Assembly (NCBI GenBank): GCA_050246875.1
Contig: JBFWVF010000006.1
Location: forward strand, 124,001 to 188,000
DNA from: SHWB01 sp050246875
GTDB lineage: Bacteria > Pseudomonadota > Alphaproteobacteria > UBA6615
Direction of reading: 5' to 3'
Length of the DNA: 64,000 nucleotides
Shown here: positions 43,126 to 52,899 of the stretch, in pieces
Position numbering within the stretch: position 1 is the stretch's first letter
Layout: each line of letters begins with the position of its first letter
The notes under the pieces: generated by a model
The model's input: only the letters and a program-made list of their open reading frames with translations
What the model was told of the DNA's origin: nothing
Databases searched by the model: none
Program-made: the position numbers and the translations under genes

Positions 43126-43734
43126 TCAGTCGCCGCGCTTCTTCTCCAGCGCCTCGACCTGGCGGCGCAGCGCGTCGAGCTGGCCCTTGAGGGCGTCGAG
43201 CGCGGCGGGCTCGCCGCCGCCCTGGTCGGCGGCGGTCTCGTCGCCGGCGCCGCCTTCCTTGCCGGCGCCGTTGGGGCGGCCGAACGGGCTGAACATCTGC
43301 AGCGCGCGCTCGAACATCGCCATGTTCTGCCGCCCCATGTCCTCCCAGCGTCCGAACGGGAACATCCCGCCCATCGCCTCGGTCATGGTCGAGCGCAGCC
43401 GCTCCTGGTTCCGCGCGAAGGCCTGCATCGTGTATTCGAGGTAGTTGGGCACGATGGCCTGCAGGCTGTCGCCGTAGAGCGCGATGAGCTGGCGCAGGAA
43501 GTTCACCGGCAGCAGGTTCTGGCCCTTGCTCTCTTCCTCGAAGATGATCTGGGTGAGGACCGAGCGGGTGATGTCGGCGTTGGACTTGGCATCGACCACG
43601 GTGAAGTCCTGTCCGTCGCGCACCATGACGGCGAGGTCGTCGAGCGTGACGTAGCTCGACGTGGCCGTATTGTAGAGCCGCCGGTTGGCGTACTTCTTGA
43701 TCCGGATCGGCTCTTGCTGCGGGGTATCGTTCAT
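43126..43734 (-). CDS. phaR: Polyhydroxyalkanoate synthesis repressor PhaR
   Basis: DNA- and PHB-granule-binding repressor of PHA genes, 202 residues. The PHB/PHA accumulation regulator domain is clear: IRIKKYANRRLYNTATSSYV at residues 10-29, VTLDDLAVMVRDGQDFTVVDA and DITRSVLTQIIFEEESKGQ, followed by two repeats typical of the family and a glutamine/glycine-rich, coiled C-terminus. It is divergent from the PHA synthase genes, across a 290-base spacer containing TGC-rich motifs. When PHB accumulates, PhaR leaves DNA and binds granules in studied species. Confidence 0.95.
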   Translation of the reverse strand: MNDTPQQEPIRIKKYANRRLYNTATSSYVTLDDLAVMVRDGQDFTVVDAKSNADITRSVLTQIIFEEESKGQNLLPVNFLRQLIALYGDSLQAIVPNYLEYTMQAFARNQERLRSTMTEAMGGMFPFGRWEDMGRQNMAMFERALQMFSPFGRPNGAGKEGGAGDETAADQGGGEPAALDALKGQLDALRRQVEALEKKRGD

Positions 43735-43746
43735 TCGGCGTTTCCC

Positions 43747-43820
43747 GCACTGCGAAGGTCAGCACTGCAATGCACTATAGCAGATTACCGTGATATTGCT
43801 GCAGCGCAACGCACTGCCTG
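43747..43820. promoter_or_regulatory. TGC-rich cluster upstream of phaR, candidate PhaR binding region
   Basis: Within 75 bases there are repeated CACTGC/GCAGT-type elements: GCACTGC at 43748 and 43762, TGCAATGCA near 43766, GCTGCAGC at about 43798 and GCACTGC near 43811. PhaR of Paracoccus and Rhodobacter binds TGC-rich or CTGC-spacer-GCAG sequences, and autoregulates. A match by composition and location, not a measured site. Confidence 0.4.
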
Positions 43821-43827
43821 TTTTGTG

Positions 43828-44018
43828 CCTCTCCCGGAGGGAGAGGGCTTTCCGGCTTGCCGAGCGAAGCGAGCCTGGCCCGGGAAGGGTGAGGGGTTAC
43901 GCCGGCCGTCGTTTCCGCCGCTTCCCCATAACCCCTCACCCTTGCGGCCTGGGTGTCTCGGCCGCTGACGCGGCCTGCGCCCCCAAGCCCGCAAGCCCTC
44001 TCCCTCTGGGAGAGGGGG
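43828..44018. repeat. Facing intergenic repeats with CTCTCCC hairpins between phaR and the PHA synthase operon
   Basis: CCTCTCCCGGAGGGAGAGG at 43828 with GGGTGAGGGGTTA at about 43888 is followed by the inverted counterpart: TAACCCCTCACCCTTG at about 43927 and CCCTCTCCCTCTGGGAGAGG at about 43997. The right hairpin ends immediately before the ribosome site of the PhaE-like gene and could affect its translation. No gene is seen in 43735-44024. Confidence 0.65.
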
Positions 44019-44024
44019 AACGCT

Positions 44025-44399
44025 ATGGTGCCCGTCATGGCCGAAACGCCCGACACCGCCGCCCTCGCCCGCCGCTGGCTGGACCTCTGGGAGGACGAGC
44101 TGGCGGCCTTCGCCGCCGACCCGCAACTGGCCGGCCAGCTCGCCGGCCTGCTGGCGGCCTTCGCGCGTTTCGCCGCGCCGGCGGCGCCGGGTGATGGCGC
44201 CACAGCCCCGGCGCGGCCCGCGACCGCTGGCCCTGCATCTGGCGACGGCGCTGGCGGCGTGGACCAGCTCGCCCGTCGGCTGGGCGCTGTCGAACGCCGG
44301 CTCGCCGTCCTCGAACGCGCCGGCAGGCCCGCCCGCAAGCGAAGCCCCGCCAGGCCCGCGGCGGCGGCAAAAAAGCGCAAAAAGCCCGCCCGAAAGTGA
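44025..44399 (+). CDS. Small PHA-synthase-associated protein (PhaE-like)
   Basis: A 124-residue protein directly upstream of the short PHA synthase. N-terminal half: an amphipathic, tryptophan-containing helix region (ALARRWLDLWEDELAAFAAD) reminiscent of class III PhaE; middle: Ala/Pro/Gly-rich linker; C-terminal: a short heptad helix (LARRLGAVERRLAVLERAG) and a lysine/arginine-rich tail. Start ATG 44025 follows AGGGGGAA; ATG 44037 is an alternative. Its last 206 bases overlap the PhaC-like frame in a different phase. Role as an accessory synthase subunit is inferred from position and composition. Confidence 0.6.
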   Translation: MVPVMAETPDTAALARRWLDLWEDELAAFAADPQLAGQLAGLLAAFARFAAPAAPGDGATAPARPATAGPASGDGAGGVDQLARRLGAVERRLAVLERAGRPARKRSPARPAAAAKKRKKPARK

Positions 44400-45465
44400 G
44401 TTCGCGGCGGCGCTGACGGCGGAGGCCGCGCGGCGTGCCGAGGCGCTGGCGCGCGGCATTGCCACCTACCGCACGCATCCGTGGCGGCGCGACCTGCCCG
44501 ACCCCGAGACGATCTGGCGCGAAGGCACGACGCGGCTGCTCGACTTCGGGCCGCCCGGCGGCCGGCCGGTGCTCGTCGTCCCGTCGCTGATCAACCGCGC
44601 CTACATCCTCGACCTCGCGCCGGGCCGCAGCCTGATGCGCTGGCTCGCCGGCCAGGGGGTGCGGCCGCTGCTGGTCGACTGGGACGCGCCGGGACCGGCC
44701 GAACGCGCCCTCGATCTCACCGGCTACGTCGCCGGCCGCCTGTCGCGGGCGCTCGACCGCGCGACGGCGCTCGCCGGCGGACCGGTGCCGGTCGTCGGCT
44801 ACTGCATGGGCGGGCTGCTGGCGCTCGGCCTCGCCAGCCAGCGGCCCGAGGCGGTCGCGCGCCTCGCCCTGCTGGCGACGCCATGGGACTTCCATGCCGA
44901 GCGCGCCGAGTCCGCGCGCATGGCGGGGACCATGCTCGACCTCTGGGAACCGGCGCTGGAGCCGCTCGGCGAATTGCCGGTCGACCTGCTGCAGGCGCTG
45001 TTCTGGACCATCGACCCGCTGCAGGTGGTGCGCAAGTTCGTCGCCTTCGCCAGCGTCGATCCGGCCGCGCCGCGCGCCCTCGACTTCGTCGCCATCGAGG
45101 ACTGGCTCAACGACGGCGTCGGCCTCGCCCTGCCGGTGGCGCGCGAATGCCTCGCCGGCTGGTACGGCGCCAACACGCCGGCGCGGGGCGAATGGCGCGT
45201 CGCCGGGCGCGCCGTCGAGCCGGCCGGCATCCGCATCCCGTCGCTGGTCGTGGTGCCGCGCCAGGACCGCATCGTACCGCCGCCTTCGGCGCGCGCCCTT
45301 GCCGCCGCCCTGCCGCAGGCCGACATCCTCTCTCCGGCGGCCGGCCATATCGGCATGGTCGCCGGCAGTCGCGCCGAGGCGACGGTGTGGCCGGCGCTTG
45401 CCGCCTTTCTCGCCGCCGGGAGGCCCCGCGCGCGGACTCGCCCGCGCCGGGCCGAGCGGCTATAG
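44194..45465 (+). CDS. phaC: Short (class III-like) PHA synthase / alpha-beta hydrolase PhaC
   Basis: Alpha/beta-hydrolase-fold polymerase that links hydroxyacyl-CoA units into PHA. The lipase-like box is GYCMGG, with a cysteine nucleophile (C204 counted from ATG 44194) as in true PHA synthases, and the later catalytic Asp (VVPRQDRIVPP) and His (AAGHIGMVAG) are present. VPSLINRAYILDLAPGRSLMRWLA is typical of the short class. The conserved core starts only about 70 residues in; no ATG, GTG or TTG lies between 44197 and the core, so the start must be ATG 44194 (or GTG 44191), inside the previous gene. phaA and phaB follow, supporting a PHB role. Confidence 0.85.
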   Translation: MAPQPRRGPRPLALHLATALAAWTSSPVGWALSNAGSPSSNAPAGPPASEAPPGPRRRQKSAKSPPESEFAAALTAEAARRAEALARGIATYRTHPWRRDLPDPETIWREGTTRLLDFGPPGGRPVLVVPSLINRAYILDLAPGRSLMRWLAGQGVRPLLVDWDAPGPAERALDLTGYVAGRLSRALDRATALAGGPVPVVGYCMGGLLALGLASQRPEAVARLALLATPWDFHAERAESARMAGTMLDLWEPALEPLGELPVDLLQALFWTIDPLQVVRKFVAFASVDPAAPRALDFVAIEDWLNDGVGLALPVARECLAGWYGANTPARGEWRVAGRAVEPAGIRIPSLVVVPRQDRIVPPPSARALAAALPQADILSPAAGHIGMVAGSRAEATVWPALAAFLAAGRPRARTRPRRAERL

Positions 45466-45538
45466 GTAGCCCACTTTTTCCACGGCCGGCCGGGACCGCC
45501 CGCCGCGCCCGACGCGATCCGCAGTCAGGAGTCAGACC

Positions 45539-46714
<1,176 letters not shown>

Positions 46715-46726
46715 CACGAAAGCGAA

Positions 46727-46751
46727 GGCCCGCGGTCATCGACCGCGGGCC
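46727..46751 (+). terminator. GC-rich hairpin between phaA and phaB
   Basis: A perfect 11-base stem (GGCCCGCGGTC with its complement) and three-base loop, 12 bases after the phaA stop. It is followed by ATAAACAG instead of a T run, so it is a poor intrinsic terminator and may be a partial terminator or an mRNA processing/stability element. Confidence 0.5.
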
Positions 46752-46777
46752 ATAAACAGCGAATCGGGGAGGGATCG

Positions 46778-47500
46778 ATGGGCAGGGTGGCACTCGTCAC
46801 GGGCGGCACGCGCGGCATCGGCGAGGCGATCTCGGTCGGCCTCAAGGCGGCCGGCCGCACCGTCGTCGCGAACTACGCCGGCAACGAGCACGCCGCGCGC
46901 GACTTCCACGAGCGCACCAGCATCCCGATCTACAAATTCGACGTCTCGAAGCACGCCGAGGTGCAGGCGGCGATGGCGCGCATCGAGGCCGAGGTCGGGC
47001 CGGTCGAGATCCTCGTCAACAATGCCGGCATCACGCGCGACCGCACCCTGCACCGCATGACGCATGACGACTGGCAGGCGGTGATCGACACCAATCTCGG
47101 CGGCTGCTTCAACTGCTCGCGCTGCGTCATCGAGGGCATGCGGTCGCGCCGCTGGGGCCGCATCGTCAATATCGGCTCGATCAACGGCCAGGCCGGCCAG
47201 TACGGCCAGGTCAACTACGCCGCCGCCAAATCGGGCATCCACGGCTTCACCAAGGCGATGGCTCAAGAAGGCGCGCCACACGGCATCACCGTCAACGCCA
47301 TCGCGCCCGGCTATGTCGATACCGACATGGTGCGCGCCGTGCCGCCCGACGTGCTGGAGAAGATCATCGCCCGCATCCCGGTCGGCCGCCTCGGCCGCGC
47401 CGACGACATCGCCCGCGGCGTGCTGTTCCTCACCGCCGATTCCTCGGACTTCATCACCGGATCGACGCTGTCGATCAACGGCGGCCAGCACATGTACTGA
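46778..47500 (+). CDS. phaB: Acetoacetyl-CoA reductase
   Basis: NADPH-dependent short-chain dehydrogenase producing (R)-3-hydroxybutyryl-CoA for PHB synthesis. The 240 residues have the TGGTRGIG cofactor motif (8-15), NNAGITRD, catalytic Ser in NIGSINGQ, and the YxxxK pair in NYAAAKSG, plus the PhaB-typical C-terminus INGGQHMY. GGGAGGGA precedes ATG 46778. It ends the pha operon and faces purK across a perfect palindrome. Confidence 0.96.
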   Translation: MGRVALVTGGTRGIGEAISVGLKAAGRTVVANYAGNEHAARDFHERTSIPIYKFDVSKHAEVQAAMARIEAEVGPVEILVNNAGITRDRTLHRMTHDDWQAVIDTNLGGCFNCSRCVIEGMRSRRWGRIVNIGSINGQAGQYGQVNYAAAKSGIHGFTKAMAQEGAPHGITVNAIAPGYVDTDMVRAVPPDVLEKIIARIPVGRLGRADDIARGVLFLTADSSDFITGSTLSINGGQHMY

Positions 47501-47505
47501 CCTCG

Positions 47506-47535
47506 ACCCTCTCCGCCCCCGGGGGCGGAGAGGGT
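47506..47535. terminator. Perfect palindrome between convergent phaB and purK
   Basis: Fifteen-base arms ACCCTCTCCGCCCCC and the exact complement, meeting with no spacer, in the 49-base gap between the two stop codons. It belongs to the family A repeats. Its location suggests a bidirectional transcription stop, though neither side has a long T run. Confidence 0.5.
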
Positions 47536-47549
47536 GAAGCGCCCCGCGC

Positions 47550-48641
47550 TCAATCTTCCGTCAGCGGCAACAGGCGGGTCACGTGGCCCATCTTGCGGCC
47601 GGGGCGGATCTCTCCCTTGCCGTAGAGGTGCAGGCGGGCGCCGGGTTCCGCGAGCAGGTCCGGCCAGACGCGCGCATCGTCGCCCAGCAGATTGTCCATC
47701 ATCGCGTCGGCGACGCGGTCCGTGCTGCCGAGCGGCAGGCCGCAGGCGGCGCGCACGAGCTGCTCGAACTGGCTGGTCGCCGCGGCGTCGAGCGTCCAGT
47801 GGCCGGAATTGTGCGGGCGCGGCGCCAGTTCGTTGACCAGCAGGCGGCCCGACTTCAGCACGAACAGCTCGACGGCCAGCAGCCCGACCAGATCGAGCGC
47901 CGTCGCCAGCCGCGCTCCGATGGCCACGGCGCGCCGGCGCACAGCAGCCGGCAATGGCGCCGGCACGATGGTCTGCGACAGGACGTGGTCGCGGTGGCGG
48001 TTCTCGACCGGCACCCAGCAGGCGGTGGCGCCGTCGACGCCGCGCGCGACGATGACCGAGGCCTCGCTGGCGAAGGCGACGCGGCGCTCGAGGATGGCGC
48101 CGTGGCGGTCGGGCCGGATCGCCTCCCAGGCGGCCTCGGCGTCGCCGGCGCGGTCCACCCGCGCCTGCCCCTTGCCGTCGTAGCCGAGGCGGTTGGTCTT
48201 GAGGATGGCCGGCGTGCCGACCTGCGCCACCGCCGCGGCGAGATCGCCGCGCCGCGGCACCGCCGCCCAGCGCGCCGTCGCCACGCCGGCGGCGTTGACG
48301 AAGCCCTTCTCGGCGACACGATCCTGCGCGACCGACAGCGCCCGCGCATCGGGCCGCGTCGGCACGCGCCGGGCGAGCCGCCGCAGGGCCGCCGCCGGCA
48401 CGTTCTCGAACTCGACGGTGACGACGTCGACGGCGCGCGCGAAGCGGTCGAGCGCCGCCGTGTCGGTGAAGTCCGCGAGCGTCGTCGCGGCGGCGACCTG
48501 CGCCGCCGGCTCGTCGGCCTTCTGGCAGAAGACGTGGCAGCGATACCCGAGTCGCGCCGCCGCGAGCGCGGTCATGCGGCCGAGCTGGCCGCCGCCGAGG
48601 ATGCCGATGGTGGCGCCGGGCGCCAGCGGGCGCGCGCTCAC
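47550..48641 (-). CDS. purK: N5-carboxyaminoimidazole ribonucleotide synthase
   Basis: ATP-grasp enzyme that carboxylates AIR in purine synthesis, working with PurE. The 363-residue protein has IGILGGGQLGRMTALAAARLG at the N-terminus, VTVEFENVP, LKTNRLGYDGKGQ, VELFVLKSGRLLVNELAPRPHNSGHWT and a C-terminal LHLYGKGEIRPGRKMGHVTRL. The start overlaps the purE stop by four bases, so purEK are translationally coupled. Confidence 0.97.
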   Translation of the reverse strand: MSARPLAPGATIGILGGGQLGRMTALAAARLGYRCHVFCQKADEPAAQVAAATTLADFTDTAALDRFARAVDVVTVEFENVPAAALRRLARRVPTRPDARALSVAQDRVAEKGFVNAAGVATARWAAVPRRGDLAAAVAQVGTPAILKTNRLGYDGKGQARVDRAGDAEAAWEAIRPDRHGAILERRVAFASEASVIVARGVDGATACWVPVENRHRDHVLSQTIVPAPLPAAVRRRAVAIGARLATALDLVGLLAVELFVLKSGRLLVNELAPRPHNSGHWTLDAAATSQFEQLVRAACGLPLGSTDRVADAMMDNLLGDDARVWPDLLAEPGARLHLYGKGEIRPGRKMGHVTRLLPLTED

Positions 48642-49147
48642 GGGCGGGCGGCGGGGACGGCGGCCTCGTCGGGTGCGTCGGCCACGGCCTCGGTCTGGCG
48701 CGCGCGCCAGGCGTCGAGCGCGGTGGCGACGGCCGGATCGCCGAGCGCCAGGACCGAGGCGGCGAGCAGCGCAGCATTGACGGCGCCGGCGCGGCCGATG
48801 GCGAGCGTGCCGACCGGCACGCCGGCCGGCATCTGGACGATCGACAGCAGGCTGTCCATGCCCGACAGGGCCTTCGACTCGACCGGCACGCCGAATACCG
48901 GCAGCGGCGTCATCGCCGCCGTCATGCCGGGCAGGTGGGCGGCGCCGCCGGCGCCGGCGATGATGACGGCGAGGCCGCGCCCGCGCGCGCCCTTGGCGTA
49001 GGCCGCCAGGCGGTCCGGCGTGCGATGGGCCGACACGATGCGGCGCTCGTGCGCGATGCCCAGCGCCGCCAGCGTGTCGGCGGCGTGGCGCATGGTCTCC
49101 CAGTCGGACTGGCTGCCCATGATGATGCCGACCCTGGGTGCTGGCAT
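48638..49147 (-). CDS. purE: N5-carboxyaminoimidazole ribonucleotide mutase
   Basis: Converts N5-CAIR to CAIR. It is 169 residues, with the class I motifs VGIIMGSQSDWETM (active-site Ser/Asp), RIVSAHRTPDRL (His), GAGGAAHLPGM and FGVPVESKALSGMDSLLSIVQMP. First gene of purEK on the minus strand; the region to the divergent GGDEF gene (49148-49375, 228 bases) contains no gene and is AT-richer around 49268-49300. Confidence 0.97.
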   Translation of the reverse strand: MPAPRVGIIMGSQSDWETMRHAADTLAALGIAHERRIVSAHRTPDRLAAYAKGARGRGLAVIIAGAGGAAHLPGMTAAMTPLPVFGVPVESKALSGMDSLLSIVQMPAGVPVGTLAIGRAGAVNAALLAASVLALGDPAVATALDAWRARQTEAVADAPDEAAVPAARP

Positions 49148-49375
49148 CGCCTCACTCCGCCGGCCGGGGCGCCCCCCGGCACCCGGAAAAGCCGCGGATT
49201 ATAGGGACCGACGCCGGCCGCGCAAGCCGCGCGGGGGGTGCGACACAATGGAACTTCGCGGCCGTCGCACAATCAATTGTTAACCGATATCCTACTATCG
49301 TTGCGACGCGACCAGACACCGCCTGTGGTGCTATGGTCTGTCGGAACGTGCGTGCTGCTGATGAGAACGGCCGCA

Positions 49376-50116
<741 letters not shown>

Positions 50117-50126
50117 CCGCCGCCGT

Positions 50127-51065
50127 CTAGCCGGTCCCGAGCAGGGCCAGCAGCACCGACACCGTCACCACCGAGACGACCGTCGAGGCGAGGATCGCCG
50201 CCGACGAGCGCTGCACGTAGACGCCGTAGCGCTGGGCGACGACGAAGGCCAGCGCGCCGGTCGGCAGCGCCGCCATCAGCACCGCGCCGCGCAGCCATTC
50301 CGCGTCGAGCGGGATCACCCACAGCGCCAGCGCCCAGGTCGCCAGCGGCTGCAGCGCCAGCTTGGCCGCGACCAGCCAGCCGACCTCGCCGGCGCCGGCC
50401 GCCAGCGGCTTGCCGACGAGAAACAGCCCCATGGCGAACAGCGCGCATGGCCCGGCCGAAGCACCGAGCAGGCCGGCGAGGTTGACCAGCGCCGCCGGCA
50501 GCGGCAGCCCCGCCGCCTGCCAGGCGATGCCGGCGAGCGGCGCCAGCAGCAGCGGCGCGGTGGCCAGGGCGCGGCCGGCCCGCAGCAGGGCGCGGCCGAC
50601 GCCGGCGCCGGCGTTCTCGCCGAAGTCGACGGCGAAGATGGCGAGGCCGGTGACGACGGCGCCGTTGATCACCGTGGCGATGACCGCCGGCAGCGTGCCG
50701 GCCGGCCCGAAGGCGGCGAGGAACAGCGGGATGCCCATGTAGCCGGTGTTGGCGAACAGGGCGACCATGGTGTGCAGCGACAGCGCGCCGCCGCGGTTGG
50801 CGAAGACGAAGCGCCCCAGCAGCAGCGCCGGCACCGCCGTCGCCACCATGCCGAGGCAGTACACGGCGATGTAGTCCCACGCGAAGATGCGGGCGAGCGG
50901 CACCTGCGCCATCGACAAGAACAGCAGCGGCGGCAGCGCGAACCAGTAGACGAAGGCGTTGAGCGCCTCGGAGCTGGCCGGGCCGAGCAGGTGCGTGCGG
51001 CCGGCGATCCAGCCGGCGGCCATGACCGCGAACACGGGCAACGCGACGTCGACGACGGCTTCCAT
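50127..51065 (-). CDS. AEC-family (auxin efflux carrier-like) permease
   Basis: Ten-helix membrane transporter of 312 residues. AEC traits are the N-terminal VDVALPVFAVMAAGWIAGR, FVYWFALPPLLFLSMAQ, the broken-helix region ANTGYMGIPLFLAAFGP with conserved N-x-GYxG, and a related second half (LPTGALAFVVAQRYGV). Start ATG 51065 gives the usual N-terminus directly before helix 1. Substrates of bacterial members include malonate, malate and other organic anions; none is indicated by the neighbours. Confidence 0.9.
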   Translation of the reverse strand: MEAVVDVALPVFAVMAAGWIAGRTHLLGPASSEALNAFVYWFALPPLLFLSMAQVPLARIFAWDYIAVYCLGMVATAVPALLLGRFVFANRGGALSLHTMVALFANTGYMGIPLFLAAFGPAGTLPAVIATVINGAVVTGLAIFAVDFGENAGAGVGRALLRAGRALATAPLLLAPLAGIAWQAAGLPLPAALVNLAGLLGASAGPCALFAMGLFLVGKPLAAGAGEVGWLVAAKLALQPLATWALALWVIPLDAEWLRGAVLMAALPTGALAFVVAQRYGVYVQRSSAAILASTVVSVVTVSVLLALLGTG

Positions 51066-51171
51066 CGGGCGCTCACCGGGCCGGGGCGGGGCGGCCGGCG
51101 GCGGCCGGCGCGCCGGCCCCTGTAGGCGCTTGCGCCGTCCGTGTCGAGGCCGGCGGACGGCCATATCGTCC

Positions 51172-51201
51172 TTGACGTTGCCGCGGCGGGCCGGCTTTAT
51201 C
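51172..51201 (+). promoter_or_regulatory. Candidate promoter for the TerB-like gene
   Basis: TTGACG at 51172-51177 and TTTATC at 51196-51201 are 18 bases apart and lie 31 bases before ATG 51233. The -35 is good, the -10 moderate. Confidence 0.4.
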
Positions 51202-51232
51202 CCTGCGCCCCGCCGCCACGGATTGTCCCGCG

Positions 51233-51637
51233 ATGATCGATCACCACTCGGCCCTCATCTACGTCATGGTCGTCGCCTCGGCGGCCGACGACGACATGAC
51301 GGACAGCGAGCTGCACATCATCGGCGAGATCGTCAGCCACCTGCCCGTGTTCAAGGATTTCGACACCGGGCGGCTGCCGCAGATCACCAACGAGTGCGTC
51401 GAGCTGCTGAGCGACGCCGAGGGCCTCGACCGCACCTTCGAGATCGTGCGCGGCGCCCTGCCCGAGCGCCTGCGCGAGACGGCCTATGCGCTGGCCTGCG
51501 ACATCGTCGCCGCCGACGGCAACGCCACGCAGGAGGAACTGCGCCTGCTCGAGATGCTGCGCCACACCATCGGCGTCGGCCGGCTGCCCGCCGCGGCGAT
51601 CGAGCGCGGCGCGGCGGCGCGCTACCGCACGCTCTGA
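51233..51637 (+). CDS. TerB-family tellurite-resistance-like protein
   Basis: An all-helical acidic protein of 134 residues. The TerB/DjlA-like fold is suggested by ALIYVMVVASAADDDMTDSELHIIGEI, with its metal-binding-type acidic cluster, and by the internal repeat LACDIVAADGNATQEELRLLEML. Both halves contain the D/E-rich AD-x-x-x-x-x-E-L signature. TerB proteins bind calcium, but their physiological role outside the full ter operon is unknown, and no other ter genes are present. It is 24 bases upstream of the dehydrogenase gene. Confidence 0.82.
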   Translation: MIDHHSALIYVMVVASAADDDMTDSELHIIGEIVSHLPVFKDFDTGRLPQITNECVELLSDAEGLDRTFEIVRGALPERLRETAYALACDIVAADGNATQEELRLLEMLRHTIGVGRLPAAAIERGAAARYRTL

Positions 51638-51661
51638 TCCGGGCCGGCGGAGGGCGTCCGC

Positions 51662-52543
51662 ATGGCGGATCTGTCGGGCTGGACCGTCGGCCTCATCGGC
51701 TTGGGCCACATGGGCGTGCCGATGGCGCGCAACCTCGCCCGCGCCGGCGCGGCGATGCACGTCGCCAGCCGCAGCCCGGAGCCGGTGGCGATGCTCGCCG
51801 GCGAGGGCATGACGCCGCACACGGTCGCCCGCACGCTCGCCGCCGCCGTCGATGCCGTGATCGTCATGGTCACCGACACCGACGCCGTGGACCGCGTCCT
51901 GCACGGCCCCGACGGCGTCCTCGCCGGCCTCGCGCCGGGCAAGCTCGTCATCGACATGAGCACCACCAAGGTGCGCGAGACGCGCCAGTGGGCGACCGAG
52001 GTCGAGGCCGCCGGCTGCGACTGGGTCGACGCCCCCGTCTCGGGCGGCCAGGTCGGCGCCGAGCAGGCGACGCTGGCGATCATGGCCGGCGCCCGCGACG
52101 CCGCCTTCGCCCGCGCTCTCCCGCTGTTCGAGACGCTCGGGCGCAACGTCACCCATATCGGCGGCATCGGCGCCGGGCAGGTCTGCAAGGCCGCCAATCA
52201 GGTGATCGTCGGCGTCACGCTCGCCGCCGTCGCCGAGGCGCTGACGCTGGCGGCGAAGGCCGGCGTCGATCCGGCCAAGGTCCGCACCGCTCTGCGCAGC
52301 GGCTTTGCCGACTCGCGCGTGCTCGACCTGCACGGCCAGCGCATGATCGAGCGCAACTTCGCCCCCGGCGGCCACGCCACGGTGCAGCTCAAGGACCTCA
52401 ACCAGGTGCTCGAACTGGCCGGCCAGCTCGGCGTCGCGCTGCCGACCATCGCCGCCAACCGCGAGCTGTGGCAGAAGCTCGTCGACATGGGCCACGGCAA
52501 GCTCGACCAGTCCGGCATCATCCGCGCCGTCGAGGACGCGTAG
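51662..52543 (+). CDS. NAD(P)-dependent beta-hydroxyacid dehydrogenase (3-hydroxyisobutyrate dehydrogenase family)
   Basis: A 293-residue oxidoreductase. The Rossmann motif is GLIGLGHMGVPMARNLARAG at residues 10-29, followed by DMSTT, the substrate-binding DAPVSGGQVGAEQATLAIMAG and the catalytic lysine in GAGQVCKAANQ. The C-terminal half is the helical NAD-binding type II domain (LKDLNQVLELAGQLGVALP). Substrate could be 3-hydroxyisobutyrate, tartronate semialdehyde or a related acid. GGAGG lies upstream of ATG 51662. Confidence 0.9.
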   Translation: MADLSGWTVGLIGLGHMGVPMARNLARAGAAMHVASRSPEPVAMLAGEGMTPHTVARTLAAAVDAVIVMVTDTDAVDRVLHGPDGVLAGLAPGKLVIDMSTTKVRETRQWATEVEAAGCDWVDAPVSGGQVGAEQATLAIMAGARDAAFARALPLFETLGRNVTHIGGIGAGQVCKAANQVIVGVTLAAVAEALTLAAKAGVDPAKVRTALRSGFADSRVLDLHGQRMIERNFAPGGHATVQLKDLNQVLELAGQLGVALPTIAANRELWQKLVDMGHGKLDQSGIIRAVEDA

Positions 52544-52602
52544 AAATCAGCAGGAACTGGAAAATTCCCCGATCATTGAACTCGCCGGGGAGCGCTGTTC
52601 GA

Positions 52603-52899
52603 TCAGAACAGGTGACGGATGTTGCGGGCTCCGTGAATGACGCGGAGGACGATGACGTGGCGGTCCTCCACGCGGTAGAAAGCCAGTCGCTCGCCGAGAG
52701 GCAGATAGCGAACGCCACGACCGAGGTCGAGACGGAGCCGCCCCATCTCGGGGAAGTCGGCGAGGCGCTCGCAGCGCGCGACGATGTCATCGATCAGGCG
52801 TAGCGCGGCACGCGGGTCATCCTGGCCGACGTAGGAGAGCATCTCGGCGAGGTCGCGCTGGGCGGTGCGGCCGAAGCGAACCTTGCCGGGACGCATCAT
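52603..52899 (-). CDS. RelE/ParE-family toxin
   Basis: A 98-residue basic protein with the ParE fold: VRFGRTAQRDLAEMLSYVGQDDPRAALRLIDDI, FPEMGRLRLDLGRGVRYLPLG, and the C-terminal strand FYRVEDRHVIVLRVIHGARNI. ParE-type toxins inhibit DNA gyrase, while some relatives cleave mRNA; the sequence fits ParE better. Its ATG 52899 overlaps the antitoxin stop by four bases, the usual antitoxin-first arrangement. Confidence 0.9.
   Translation of the reverse strand: MMRPGKVRFGRTAQRDLAEMLSYVGQDDPRAALRLIDDIVARCERLADFPEMGRLRLDLGRGVRYLPLGERLAFYRVEDRHVIVLRVIHGARNIRHLF

Noticed and set aside
44369..44375. A-AAA-AAG slippery heptamer, like the dnaX -1 frameshift site, near the end of the PhaE-like gene
   Set aside because: The heptamer is in the right phase for -1 slippage, but the PhaC-like frame is +1 relative to the small gene. 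A -1 shift would only add about a dozen codons before TGA, with nothing recognisable.
44390..44400. GTGA stop/start overlap at the end of the PhaE-like gene as the PhaC start
   Set aside because: The GTG at 44396 is not in the PhaC frame and meets TGA after six codons.
51233..51637. Tellurite resistance operon
   Set aside because: Only a TerB-like single gene is present; terA, terC, terD and terE are not seen.
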